Notes: generated by a model from the letters alone, not told the origin. A stretch of DNA of 8,790 nt from Alphaproteobacteria bacterium (GCA_018665505.1 JABJCS010000187.1:1-8790); one strand, 5' to 3'. Shown: positions 1-6,507, numbered from the stretch's first letter. A program made the numbers and translations.

Positions 1-374
1 GGCACCGCATGATAGGACTTATCCGTGTGCCAAAAGTAATTAAGCTTGGCGACGTCCATATTGATGACGTTGCCCGCACCGTCCAAGTTGGTCAGCGTAT
101 GAACCAGAGGAAAGATAGAGCCGTCGGAGAGTTTCCCAATATGCCCTTCCAGCTCCCGGAACTGTGCGCTAAACGCCGCCTGTGCGTCCTTCGAGAGCGA
201 TTGCCCGCGGAAGATGAGGACCGGATAGTCGAGGAGCACCCGGCGGAGCGCTGCGACCGTCTCCGCCGTGAGTGGCCGCGAAAGATCGAGATTACCGATC
301 TCCACGGCCCCAGCCTTTGAGAGGGGCGTTAGGGTAAGAGCGTCGCTGAGGACAGTGTGAGCCTGCACGCTCAT
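1..374 (-). CDS. TauD/TfdA-family Fe(II)/2-oxoglutarate-dependent dioxygenase (3' end outside window)
   Basis: The N-terminal 124 residues of a TauD/TfdA-like dioxygenase are visible; the gene runs off the left edge. Seen: residues 50-58 read YPVLIFRGQ, the usual early strand of this fold, followed by an SxxxQAAFSAQFxELE helix (about 61-76), a TNLDxxGN segment (95-102) and WHTDKSYH (115-122). H116 and D118 form the HxD part of the 2-His-1-carboxylate iron site; the distal His and the 2-oxoglutarate-binding Arg would lie outside the window. Known of the family: a cytoplasmic enzyme that couples 2-oxoglutarate decarboxylation to substrate hydroxylation, often releasing sulfite, an aldehyde or another fragment. 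The start ATG shares its A with the TGA stop of the upstream gene (TGATG), so the two are probably translationally coupled. The substrate cannot be read from this fragment; taurine is only one option. The family call is firm. Confidence 0.88.
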   Translation of the reverse strand, partial: MSVQAHTVLSDALTLTPLSKAGAVEIGNLDLSRPLTAETVAALRRVLLDYPVLIFRGQSLSKDAQAAFSAQFRELEGHIGKLSDGSIFPLVHTLTNLDGAGNVINMDVAKLNYFWHTDKSYHAV

Positions 375-811
375 CAAGCCGCCAGCCGACGGCGCTCCCG
401 GCCTTCCCATTTTCGGCGCAATCGTTCACACCGTTCGGCGAAGGCGGCGACCGCTTCTTCGGAATAACCGAGCAGGCGACCCATGCGGACATGCGCGTCG
501 TCGCTGTGCCGTCGAGGGTCGCCCGTGTGCCCATTGAGTATCGCGTATGCGTCGTCGATCCGCCATGTCTCCTCCGGGCGCGCCAACAATACGTGCCGGA
601 AGGGCGGCAGGCCCTCTTCGGATGGCAGGTCGACTTGAAACTCCCGTTTGACCAAAGTGCCGTCGCGCACATGCGGCTCGAAATCGGGATCCGGAATGTT
701 TCCAGTGTCATCGGCAAAGCCGGAAAATAGAGCGAGCGGCTTCTCTCCCGCGAGCATCAAGGCGATTTCCTGGCCCTCGTGCGGACCGATGAGTTCAGTT
801 TCGTTATTCAT
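374..811 (-). CDS. hypothetical protein, 145 aa, coupled to the dioxygenase
   Basis: I do not recognise this family. The 145-residue protein is acidic in its first two thirds and basic at the end (ERLRRKWEGRERRRLAA). It has no signal peptide or membrane segment and only one Cys, in the C-terminal helix. Visible blocks are ELIGPHEGQE (6-15), LMLAGEKPLALF (18-29), LVKREFQV (53-60), LLARPEETWRIDDAY (75-89) and HVRMGRLLGYSEEAVAAF (107-124), the last looking like a helix-turn-helix-sized helical pair. A real gene is supported by its plausible soluble-protein composition and by its stop overlapping the next start by one base (TGATG). A second frame on the same strand (292-717) is also open but gives a low-complexity Arg/Ser-rich product and is rejected. 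The Shine-Dalgarno before the ATG is weak; an in-frame ATG at codon 19 is an alternative start. It could be an accessory or binding protein for the dioxygenase; that is only inference from the pairing. Confidence 0.7.
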   Translation of the reverse strand: MNNETELIGPHEGQEIALMLAGEKPLALFSGFADDTGNIPDPDFEPHVRDGTLVKREFQVDLPSEEGLPPFRHVLLARPEETWRIDDAYAILNGHTGDPRRHSDDAHVRMGRLLGYSEEAVAAFAERCERLRRKWEGRERRRLAA

Positions 812-879
812 GACAGTGCCATGCTCGACAATCTTCGCTAGATTGCAAGTTATAGGTAAATATTAGTCGAGGTAACCCG
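812..879. promoter_or_regulatory. divergent intergenic spacer, probable bidirectional promoter region
   Basis: This 68-bp gap lies between two divergent start codons, so both transcription units most likely begin here. Its middle (about 841-865) is clearly richer in A and T than the flanking genes and contains TTGCAA (843-848), TATA (851-854) and TAAATATTA (857-865). No -35/-10 pair with proper spacing stands out on either strand, so no exact boxes are called. A good Shine-Dalgarno (GAGG at 869-872, seven bases before the ATG at 880) serves the rightward gene. No convincing operator palindrome was found and no regulator gene is in the window. Confidence 0.4.
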
Positions 880-2127
880 ATGCCCCCCACCACACTCCCC
901 AATCTCTCTATTGACGAAGACCGCCTCTGGTCGACCCTCGACCGATCCGCCGAAATCGGTGTCGGTAAAGCCGGAGGCTTGCGTCGGGTGGCGCTCTCCG
1001 GCGACGACAAGATTATGCGGGATCAGTTCGTGGAATGGTGCAAGTCTTGCGGCTGCACAGTCTCGGTGGATGCGACTGGAAGCATTTTCGCGCGCCGCGC
1101 CGGGCGGGAAGATCATTTACCGCCGGTGCTGGTCGGCTCCCACCTCGACACACAGGCCGCGGGCGGGCGCTTCGACGGTATCCTTGGGGGCCTGGCTGGG
1201 CTCGAGATCCTGCGCACGCTCGAAGATAACGGCATCACCACGCGGCGGCCCATCGAAGTGGTGAACTGGACCAACGAGGAAGGTGCCCGCTTCGCCCCGC
1301 CGATGGCGGCCTCCTGCGTCTTTGCCGGCATCCAGCCCATCGAATGGCTGCATGACCTACACGATGACGACGGCATCCGCTTGGGGGACGAGCTCGAACG
1401 CATCGGGTATCTCGGCGATGCCCCGGTCGGCGGACGTGAACTCGACAGCTATTTCGAGCTGCATATCGAGCAGGACGATATGATGGAAAATGAAGACAAA
1501 TCCGTCGGCGTGGTGACCGGCGGATATGCGTCGCATGCGCTCACCTGCGTCTTCCATGGAGAATGCGCCCATACAGGGCCGACTGAGATGAAGAAACGCC
1601 GCAACGCAATGATTGGCGCCTCTTATTTCCTCGCCGCGGTCAACGATATTGGCTGGGAGCACGAGCCCGTCGGCCGGGCCTCCGCGTCACGCATGATCAT
1701 CTGGCCGAATAAGTTCGGTATCCTGCCGGAATTTACTGAGGTCACTGTGGACATGCGCCACCTGGACCGCGCCAAGACCGACGAAATGGTGGCGAAGACG
1801 CGCGTCGCGCTGGAAGAGGCCGCCCGGAAAGGCAATGTAGATTACGAGATCACGGCAGAGTGGACCTTCGGTGACGAAGTATTCGACCCCGATTGCGCCC
1901 AACTGGTCCGCGACGCGGCGACGACGCGTGGGATCAGTCAAATGGACATCACAAGCATCGCCGGACACGACGCCTATTATATCTCCCGTATCGCGCCGAC
2001 GGCGCTGGTGTTCAGTCCGTGTGTGGATGGCATCACCCACAACGAAGCCGAAGACGTGAGGCGGGAGCCGACCGTCGAAGCGGTAAACGTGTTCTTTGAT
2101 GCGGTGGTCGCGAGGGCGGACCGGTAA
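880..2127 (+). CDS. M20-family Zn hydrolase: N-carbamoyl-L-amino acid / ureido amidohydrolase (HyuC/allantoate amidohydrolase type)
   Basis: A full-length 415-aa member of the M20 amidase/hydantoinase/carbamoylase family, which hydrolyses N-carbamoyl amino acids, beta-ureidopropionate, allantoate or related amides in the cytoplasm, typically releasing ammonia and CO2. Seen, in order: GSHLDT (87-91) with metal ligand H88, GRFDG (96-100) with bridging D99, TNEEGARF (131-138) with general base E133 and ligand E134, LHIEQ (194-198) with H195, the lid-domain region AHTGP (230-234) preceding KKRRNAM, and GITHNEAEDV (384-393) with H387. All catalytic and metal residues are present and the length is normal for the family. 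The start is supported by GAGG seven bases upstream. It is the first gene of the rightward run; a repeat element and the lyase gene follow. Carbamoylase, ureidopropionase and allantoate hydrolase cannot be told apart by eye, but the family is secure. Confidence 0.93.
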   Translation: MPPTTLPNLSIDEDRLWSTLDRSAEIGVGKAGGLRRVALSGDDKIMRDQFVEWCKSCGCTVSVDATGSIFARRAGREDHLPPVLVGSHLDTQAAGGRFDGILGGLAGLEILRTLEDNGITTRRPIEVVNWTNEEGARFAPPMAASCVFAGIQPIEWLHDLHDDDGIRLGDELERIGYLGDAPVGGRELDSYFELHIEQDDMMENEDKSVGVVTGGYASHALTCVFHGECAHTGPTEMKKRRNAMIGASYFLAAVNDIGWEHEPVGRASASRMIIWPNKFGILPEFTEVTVDMRHLDRAKTDEMVAKTRVALEEAARKGNVDYEITAEWTFGDEVFDPDCAQLVRDAATTRGISQMDITSIAGHDAYYISRIAPTALVFSPCVDGITHNEAEDVRREPTVEAVNVFFDAVVARADR

Positions 2128-2137
2128 TTTAGGCACC

Positions 2138-2222
2138 CCCTAACCCTCTCCCGCGAGGCGAGAGGGAATTTTACCGAGCGGCAAAGCCTAGTCCCCTCTC
2201 GCCTCGCGGGAGAGGGTTAGGG
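2138..2222. repeat. perfect 29-bp inverted repeat with nested hairpins (REP/BIME-like element)
   Basis: Arms 2138-2166 and 2194-2222 are perfect reverse complements over 29 bp and enclose a 27-nt loop (2167-2193). Each arm is itself partly palindromic: CCCTCTC pairs with GAGAGGG across a 9-nt centre, so the element can form one long hairpin or two short ones, as in paired REP (BIME) units. The arm core CCCTAACCCTCTCCCGCGAG resembles intergenic palindromes scattered through many proteobacterial genomes. No T-run follows the right arm, so it is not a classical intrinsic terminator for rightward transcription, although the first small hairpin is followed by AATTTTA. It lies 10 bases after one gene's stop and ends 17 bases before the earliest possible start of the next, so it may affect mRNA stability or attenuate read-through; that part is inference. 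Confidence 0.88.
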
Positions 2223-2298
2223 TGAGGGGGCAGGAAGAATGACTCGCCCGCTTAGCGCCCTATCTTCCTTTCAAATCAAAACATCCGGAACACCACCA

Positions 2299-3255
2299 AT
2301 GCTCAATCTCCCCGAAAAAGTCACCGTCGTCGAAGTCGGCCCCCGCGACGGGTTGCAGAGTTTCCCAAACTGGGTCGAGACCGACACCAAGGTCGCGATG
2401 ATCGACCGGCTGTCGGATGCGGGCTATCCGGTGATCGAGGTAACGAACTTTGCCCACCCGAAAGTCATCCCCAACCTGCGCGATGCGGAAGAAGTGATGG
2501 CGCGGATCAAACGGCGGCCGGGGACCGTATATCGGGCCCTGGTTCCGAACGCTCGGGGAGCGGAGCGCGCCACGCACACGGATTGCGACGAGATGCTGGG
2601 GCTGATCACCGTCTCGAAGACATACCTCGCCAAAAACCAGAACATGGAGCGGGACGAAGCCATCGACCAAGGGATTAAGGCGTTCGAAATCTCTCAGAAG
2701 GCCGGTTCAGCATTCGTTATGGCACTCGGCATGGCGCTCTGGTGCCCATACGAAGGACGAGTTGAGGAGGAAGACTCGCTCTCTGTGGCTCAACGCTATT
2801 ACGACGCGGGCATTCGGCGGTTCTATTTCGCGGGCTCTGTCGGCATGGAAGACCCGCGCCATGTCAACGCACTGTTCAGCGCCGCGACCGAACGCTTCGC
2901 CGACGCGGAATTCGGCTGGCACGTCCATAATCTGGCGGGCATGGGCACGGCGAACATCATCGCCGCACTCGACGGTGGTGCCACCTCTATCGAAGGAGCC
3001 ATTTGCGGGCTCGGCGGCGGGATCGTCATGCCGACCACCATGGGTTCCGTCGGCAACTTCCCGAGCGAAGACGTCGTACACATGCTGAACGAAATGGGAA
3101 TTGAGACCGGCGTGGACACAACGGAAGCGATGGAAGCTTCCAGGGATATCGCGAAGATGCTCGACGTCACGCCGCGCAGTCACGTAACCGGCTGCGGCAC
3201 CCGCGCGGACGTGCAGTTGAAGGGCGAGAAGAACCCGCGGGCACATCCGGTTTAG
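2299..3255 (+). CDS. HMG-CoA-lyase-like protein (DRE-TIM metallolyase), catalytic Cys absent
   Basis: A 318-aa TIM-barrel protein of the hydroxymethylglutaryl-CoA lyase-like group, which performs metal-dependent retro-aldol or Claisen C-C cleavage. Numbered from ATG 2299: VEVGPRDGLQ (11-20) gives R16 and metal ligand D17; IEVTNF (46-51) matches IEVTSF of true lyases; WHVHN (207-211) supplies ligands H208 and H210; GN at 252-253 supplies N253. The flexible loop, GGCPYA...GN in HMG-CoA lyase, here reads GLGGGIVMPTTMGSVGN: Gly-241 (codon 3019-3021) replaces the active-site Cys and the loop is about three residues longer. A Cys lies five residues earlier (C236). Metal chemistry should survive, but the substrate may differ. 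An in-frame ATG at 2239 would add 20 unconserved residues just after the inverted repeat; 2299 is preferred because the family fold starts there and GGAA sits eight bases upstream. The gene lies between the carbamoylase and the monooxygenase. Confidence 0.85.
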   Translation: MLNLPEKVTVVEVGPRDGLQSFPNWVETDTKVAMIDRLSDAGYPVIEVTNFAHPKVIPNLRDAEEVMARIKRRPGTVYRALVPNARGAERATHTDCDEMLGLITVSKTYLAKNQNMERDEAIDQGIKAFEISQKAGSAFVMALGMALWCPYEGRVEEEDSLSVAQRYYDAGIRRFYFAGSVGMEDPRHVNALFSAATERFADAEFGWHVHNLAGMGTANIIAALDGGATSIEGAICGLGGGIVMPTTMGSVGNFPSEDVVHMLNEMGIETGVDTTEAMEASRDIAKMLDVTPRSHVTGCGTRADVQLKGEKNPRAHPV

Positions 3256-3317
3256 TTTTTGTTTCACCCCCTCAACATGCTTAACTTTAAAAAATTGTCT
3301 GCTCGCGGAGAAATCTC
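3256..3317 (+). promoter_or_regulatory. AT-rich spacer before the monooxygenase, possible internal promoter
   Basis: This 62-bp gap is markedly AT-rich (TTTTTGTTTC early on, then TTAACTTTAAAAAATTG at 3281-3296). It is one of only three wide, repeat-free spacers in the window. A TTGTTT at 3259-3264 with TAACTT at 3282-3287 has near-consensus spacing but a poor -10 match, so this is only a candidate promoter. No stable hairpin precedes the T-rich stretch, so a terminator is not supported. A clear GGAG (3307-3310) seven bases before the ATG at 3318 fixes the next start. Confidence 0.25.
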
Positions 3318-4406
3318 ATGAAATTCGGTTGGCTCACTCTCGCTCTCTCCCCCTCGCCCGAAGAAGACTCGGCTCGAATCGACCAGCAGATCGCTCAAGT
3401 TCAAGAAGCTGAGCGGCTCGGGTTCGGTGATGTCTGGCTAACTGAGCATTATTTTACCGGCGAGAGCGTCTATAACGACGCGCTGACCTTTGCGGCCGCC
3501 ATCGCGATGAAGACAGAGCATATCCGCATCGGCTTCGCTGTCGTCCAAATGCCGTTTCACCATCCGGTGCGCCTCGCCACACAGTTGGCATTGCTCGACA
3601 ATCTAAGCCACGGGCGCATCGATGTCGGAGTTGGCAAGGGCACCGTCTTCAACGAGTACGAATTCGTCGGCCATGGCCTGCGCAGTCACGACAGCCGCCA
3701 GCGGATGGAGGAAGCGACAGAGATTTTGAATCGCATCTGGACGGAATCGCCACTTACCTACAAAGGCGAGTATTACGACATCCATGTCCCGGCATTGCGC
3801 CCGCGGCCGGTCCAGCAACCGGGGCCGCCACTGTGGCGCAGCGTGATATCTCCAGGATCGTTTACAGAATGTGGACGGCTCGGAATTCCGATCCTCACCG
3901 CACGCCTCCCAGTCGACAAGATCAAAGAACGCTGGGCACTATACGAAGCCGGGCTCGATGAAGGAGGGCACGACGCCGCAACCCGCACCAAACTACTGTC
4001 GCAAAGCGCGCTCTGGCGAAACGTTTATGTCGCTGAGAGCGATGCCCAGGCGGAGGACGAATTGTCGGCACTCTTATTACACACGCGCGAGCACATGATG
4101 CATGTGCGCGAAGAGTATAATCCGGCGGATTTCGAAATTGATCCAGTTATGCTGAATGCCTGGACTGATCCTGCGATACCGGATTCGACTGCGATTCCCT
4201 TTGTACTGGAAACCGGTTCACTTTACGGATCAGTGAAGCGGGTGCAGGAACAAGTGGCCGAATTGCGTGACGTCGGCGTGCAGCATTTGCTTTGCCAGAC
4301 CGGTTTCGGCGAGATGAGCCAGGAGCAGAATTTGTCCTCCATGCGACGCTTTGGCGAGGACGTCATGCCCGCCTTCGCCGATGCCAACGCTGCGGCGGCG
4401 GAATAG
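3318..4406 (+). CDS. LLM-class flavin-dependent oxidoreductase (luciferase-like monooxygenase)
   Basis: A 362-aa bacterial-luciferase-like protein with a TIM barrel that uses FMN, normally supplied reduced by a separate reductase, to insert oxygen into a substrate. Seen: MKFGWLTLAL first strand (1-10), an ERLGFGDVWLTEHYF block (32-46) with the family His at H44, IRIGFAVVQMPFHHPVRLA (69-87), and the family signature LLDNLSHGRIDVGVGKG (92-108), followed by a SRQRMEEATEIL helix (126-137). Length is usual for the class and no signal peptide is present. The start has GGAG seven bases upstream. The next ORF's ATG begins directly after its TAG stop, and the pairing with RidA genes parallels rutA-rutC, suggesting that the oxygenated product breaks down to an enamine, imine or other reactive amine. 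Substrate unknown; alkane, sulfonate and pyrimidine oxygenases all belong to this superfamily. Family assignment is firm. Confidence 0.93.
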   Translation: MKFGWLTLALSPSPEEDSARIDQQIAQVQEAERLGFGDVWLTEHYFTGESVYNDALTFAAAIAMKTEHIRIGFAVVQMPFHHPVRLATQLALLDNLSHGRIDVGVGKGTVFNEYEFVGHGLRSHDSRQRMEEATEILNRIWTESPLTYKGEYYDIHVPALRPRPVQQPGPPLWRSVISPGSFTECGRLGIPILTARLPVDKIKERWALYEAGLDEGGHDAATRTKLLSQSALWRNVYVAESDAQAEDELSALLLHTREHMMHVREEYNPADFEIDPVMLNAWTDPAIPDSTAIPFVLETGSLYGSVKRVQEQVAELRDVGVQHLLCQTGFGEMSQEQNLSSMRRFGEDVMPAFADANAAAAE

Positions 4407-4772
4407 ATGGGCATCCACCGCTTCGGCACGACTTCGGAACACGGCCCGATGATCAGCCAGGGCGTGATTCACAACAACACGCTTTTCTTGTCGGGTGTCA
4501 CGGCGTCGGACCTGACTGGCGACGTCGGTGCGCAGACCCGCGAAGCGCTTCGGATTATCGACGGATTGCTCGCGGACGCAGGCACAAATAAAGACAACGC
4601 ATTGACCGTCCACATTTGGCTTGCAGATATGGCACGGTTCCAGGACATGAACACGGTCTGGAACGACTGGGTCGATGCTGAAGCGCCTCCTGCCCGCACC
4701 TGCGTCAGCGGCGAGTTGTACCGCCCGGATTGCCTGGTCGAGATCGCCGTCACCGCCGTCGTCAAGAGTTAA
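4407..4772 (+). CDS. RidA/YjgF/UK114-family protein, first of a tandem pair
   Basis: A 121-aa RidA-fold protein. Known of the family: small homotrimers whose Arg binds a carboxylate and which hydrolyse reactive enamines/imines (RidA) or aminoacrylate-like products (RutC). Seen: the strand block LFLSGVTASDL (26-36), a QTREALRIIDGLLADAG helix (43-59), VHIWLADMARFQDMNTVWNDW (68-88), PPARTCV (94-100) with R97, and LVEIAVTAV (110-118) with E112; R97 and E112 correspond to R105 and E120 of E. coli RidA, so an active enzyme is plausible. The ATG immediately follows the TAG of the monooxygenase gene (TAGATG) with only a weak purine-rich stretch upstream, pointing to translational coupling. Its closest visible relative is the next gene, of equal length. 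Confidence 0.92.
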   Translation: MGIHRFGTTSEHGPMISQGVIHNNTLFLSGVTASDLTGDVGAQTREALRIIDGLLADAGTNKDNALTVHIWLADMARFQDMNTVWNDWVDAEAPPARTCVSGELYRPDCLVEIAVTAVVKS

Positions 4773-4776
4773 GGCC

Positions 4777-5142
4777 GTGGAGACCGAACGCTACGGCATC
4801 ATCGGTGGTAACGGGGTTCCGTCCATCTGTCTCGGCATGGCGCGAGGGGAGTGGATGACTTCGTGTTGTCTGGCCACAGACCTCAGTCTGGGCATCGAAG
4901 GGCAGACAAGACAGATTTTCGACATCTTCGACGCGCACCTCGGGGAGTCAGGAAGCGACATCTCAAAGGTGCTGTTCGCCCAAGTTTGGCTGAAACGCAT
5001 GTCAGACTATGACGCCATGAACACGGTCTGGAACGACTGGATCGACCCAAACCATCCACCCGCGCGATCCTGTGTCCGCGCGGACATGGCGAACCCGGCT
5101 CACCTAATCGAAATTCGCATTACCGCCGCGCGACCCGTCTAA
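4777..5142 (+). CDS. RidA/YjgF/UK114-family protein, second of a tandem pair (GTG start)
   Basis: A second RidA-fold protein, 121 aa when started at the GTG at 4777, the same length as its neighbour and alignable with it essentially without gaps. Seen: ERYGII near the start (4-9), a QTRQIFDIFDAHLGESG helix (43-59), QVWLKRMSDYDAMNTVWNDW (69-88), PPARSCV (94-100) with R97, and LIEIRITA (110-117) with E112, so both key residues are kept. The open frame extends upstream to an ATG at 4675, but that would overlap the first RidA gene by about 100 bases and encode a low-complexity Ser/Pro/Ala-rich extension; GTG four bases after the previous stop fits family length and AGAG (4765-4768) eight bases upstream. 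The N-terminal half differs strongly from copy 1 (CLGMARGEWMTSCCLATDL), so the two probably have different substrates or form a mixed trimer. Confidence 0.87.
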   Translation: METERYGIIGGNGVPSICLGMARGEWMTSCCLATDLSLGIEGQTRQIFDIFDAHLGESGSDISKVLFAQVWLKRMSDYDAMNTVWNDWIDPNHPPARSCVRADMANPAHLIEIRITAARPV

Positions 5143-6507
5143 ATGGCCCGCACTCTCTTCAACGCCAAGTATGTCGTGCCGATGGACCAGCGCGACAGAG
5201 TCATCGAAAACGGTGTCGTCGCGATCGAGGACGATCGTATCATCTATGTCGGAGAGGCCAGCGGATTCGATGCGATTGGCTTCGCTGCAGACAAAACGGT
5301 CTCCGCGAAGGATCGCGCAATTTTGCCTGGCCTCATTAATACACATATCCATTTGATTGGGGCTTATCTGAAAGGCATTACAGAAGATACGCCGGGCCGA
5401 GCCGGATCAGGCTTGTTCAATCGGGCATTGCCGATCTTGGCGGAATGCCGAGACAAGGATGATGTTTACTTCGGTTGCCTGATGAACGCGATGGAAATGG
5501 TCATGAGTGGCACCACGACCCTTGCGAACACCTGGCACCGCGAGGTCAATGTTGCCCCCGCTGTACGCGATATCGGAATCCGCGCGAGCCTCAGCGAAAT
5601 GTTAGTCGAAATCGGGATCGGCGGTCTCAATGCGGATTCGATGGAACGTCCCTGGAGGACGGATCGGTTGGAGCGGGCTATGGATGGCGCCGTCGAACTG
5701 TTCGAGACTTGGCACGGCAAAGAGAACGGGCGCATTACGACGCGGATTTCGCCGGGCGGCCCCGGTTACACTTCCTTGGAAGGTATGACTCGGAGCCGCG
5801 AGCTCGCGGATAAGCTCGGAACCGGGATGAACGTACACATTGCCGAAGTACCGGGAGAGACGGAATTCACTCTCAAACTCTATGGCAAACGGCCGATGGA
5901 TATCGGAATTGAGAGCGGAGTGCTCGCAGCGGACGCTATAGCAATCCATTGCGTCTTTATGAATGAAAACGATGTTGAAATTCTGGCGGAAAGCGGCGCC
6001 ACGCTATCACACACCAGCTATCACGTCGCCAAACGCGGATACTTTCCACCGATGGAGAAAGTTTACCCAACCGGCCTAAACGTGTCTCTCGGCAGCGACT
6101 GGTGCTCAAACGACCTTTGGCAATTTATGAAAATGGCCATTTTGGTTCCCCGCGCTGCGACCGGTGATGTAAGCATGCTTTCTGGTTGGGACGCCCTGGA
6201 AATGGCGACAATGGCCGGTGCACGTGGATTGGGCATGGCGGAAGAAATCGGCTCGATAGAGGTAGGCAAGAAAGCCGATTTGATATGTCTCGACATCTCG
6301 CGCCCGTGGTTCCGCCCGATCCGGATGGAAAATTTTTGTTCGAACCTTGTCTACAATGCGAGCGGCGCCGACGTCACCGATGTTTTTGTCGATGGCCAAG
6401 AGATCGTCCGGAACCGCGAAATCTTGACTGTCGATCGCAACGAGGTATCCCGCGAAACCCAATCGCGGGCGGAGAATATTTGGGCGCGCGCCGAAAAGAA
6501 CTTTTGA
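5143..6507 (+). CDS. metal-dependent amidohydrolase (TrzN/AtzA, guanine/cytosine deaminase-like)
   Basis: A full-length 454-aa amidohydrolase-superfamily member with a beta-sandwich plus TIM barrel and one metal ion, hydrolysing C-N or C-X bonds of nitrogen rings or amides. Seen: N-terminal sandwich strands (2-38), LPGLINTHIHLIGAYLKG (61-78) with H68 and H70, SGTTTLA (122-128), VHIAEVPGE (231-239) with H232 and E235, AIHC (267-270) with H269, LGSDWCSND (316-324) with D319, and the closing IGSIEVGKKADLICLD (369-384). All expected ligands are present. The P-x-S-N motif that usually follows the H269 strand is replaced by HTSYHVAKRGY (290-300), so the substrate pocket differs from known triazine or guanine enzymes. 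The ATG directly follows the TAA of the second RidA gene with no Shine-Dalgarno, implying coupled translation. No carboxylated-Lys D-hydantoinase signature is seen. Deaminase, dechlorinase and ring-opening activity cannot be separated by eye. Confidence 0.92.
   Translation: MARTLFNAKYVVPMDQRDRVIENGVVAIEDDRIIYVGEASGFDAIGFAADKTVSAKDRAILPGLINTHIHLIGAYLKGITEDTPGRAGSGLFNRALPILAECRDKDDVYFGCLMNAMEMVMSGTTTLANTWHREVNVAPAVRDIGIRASLSEMLVEIGIGGLNADSMERPWRTDRLERAMDGAVELFETWHGKENGRITTRISPGGPGYTSLEGMTRSRELADKLGTGMNVHIAEVPGETEFTLKLYGKRPMDIGIESGVLAADAIAIHCVFMNENDVEILAESGATLSHTSYHVAKRGYFPPMEKVYPTGLNVSLGSDWCSNDLWQFMKMAILVPRAATGDVSMLSGWDALEMATMAGARGLGMAEEIGSIEVGKKADLICLDISRPWFRPIRMENFCSNLVYNASGADVTDVFVDGQEIVRNREILTVDRNEVSRETQSRAENIWARAEKNF

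Noticed and set aside
9..320. Plus-strand 103-aa open frame at the left edge
   Set aside because: It lies antisense to the dioxygenase fragment, whose HTD iron motif and family pattern are clear; the plus-strand product resembles nothing.
292..717. Open 141-aa minus-strand frame overlapping the 374-811 gene
   Set aside because: The product is rich in Arg, Ser, Thr and Trp with no fold-like pattern, and it overlaps two better-supported genes on the same strand in another frame. It is a high-GC shadow frame.
2138..2222. Inverted repeat as a simple intrinsic terminator or as transposon ends
   Set aside because: There is no T-run after the right arm, no transposase or target duplication is seen, and the 27-nt centre is too short for an insertion sequence.
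3230..3265. Possible terminator at the end of the lyase gene (CCCGCGGG followed by TTTTTG)
   Set aside because: The palindrome is inside the coding region, has no loop and lies about 13 bases before the T-run, so it does not make a terminator stem.
4675..4776. Upstream ATG extension of the second RidA gene
   Set aside because: It would overlap the first RidA gene by about 100 bases and encode a low-complexity leader absent from this 120-130-aa family. The GTG at 4777 gives the exact family length.
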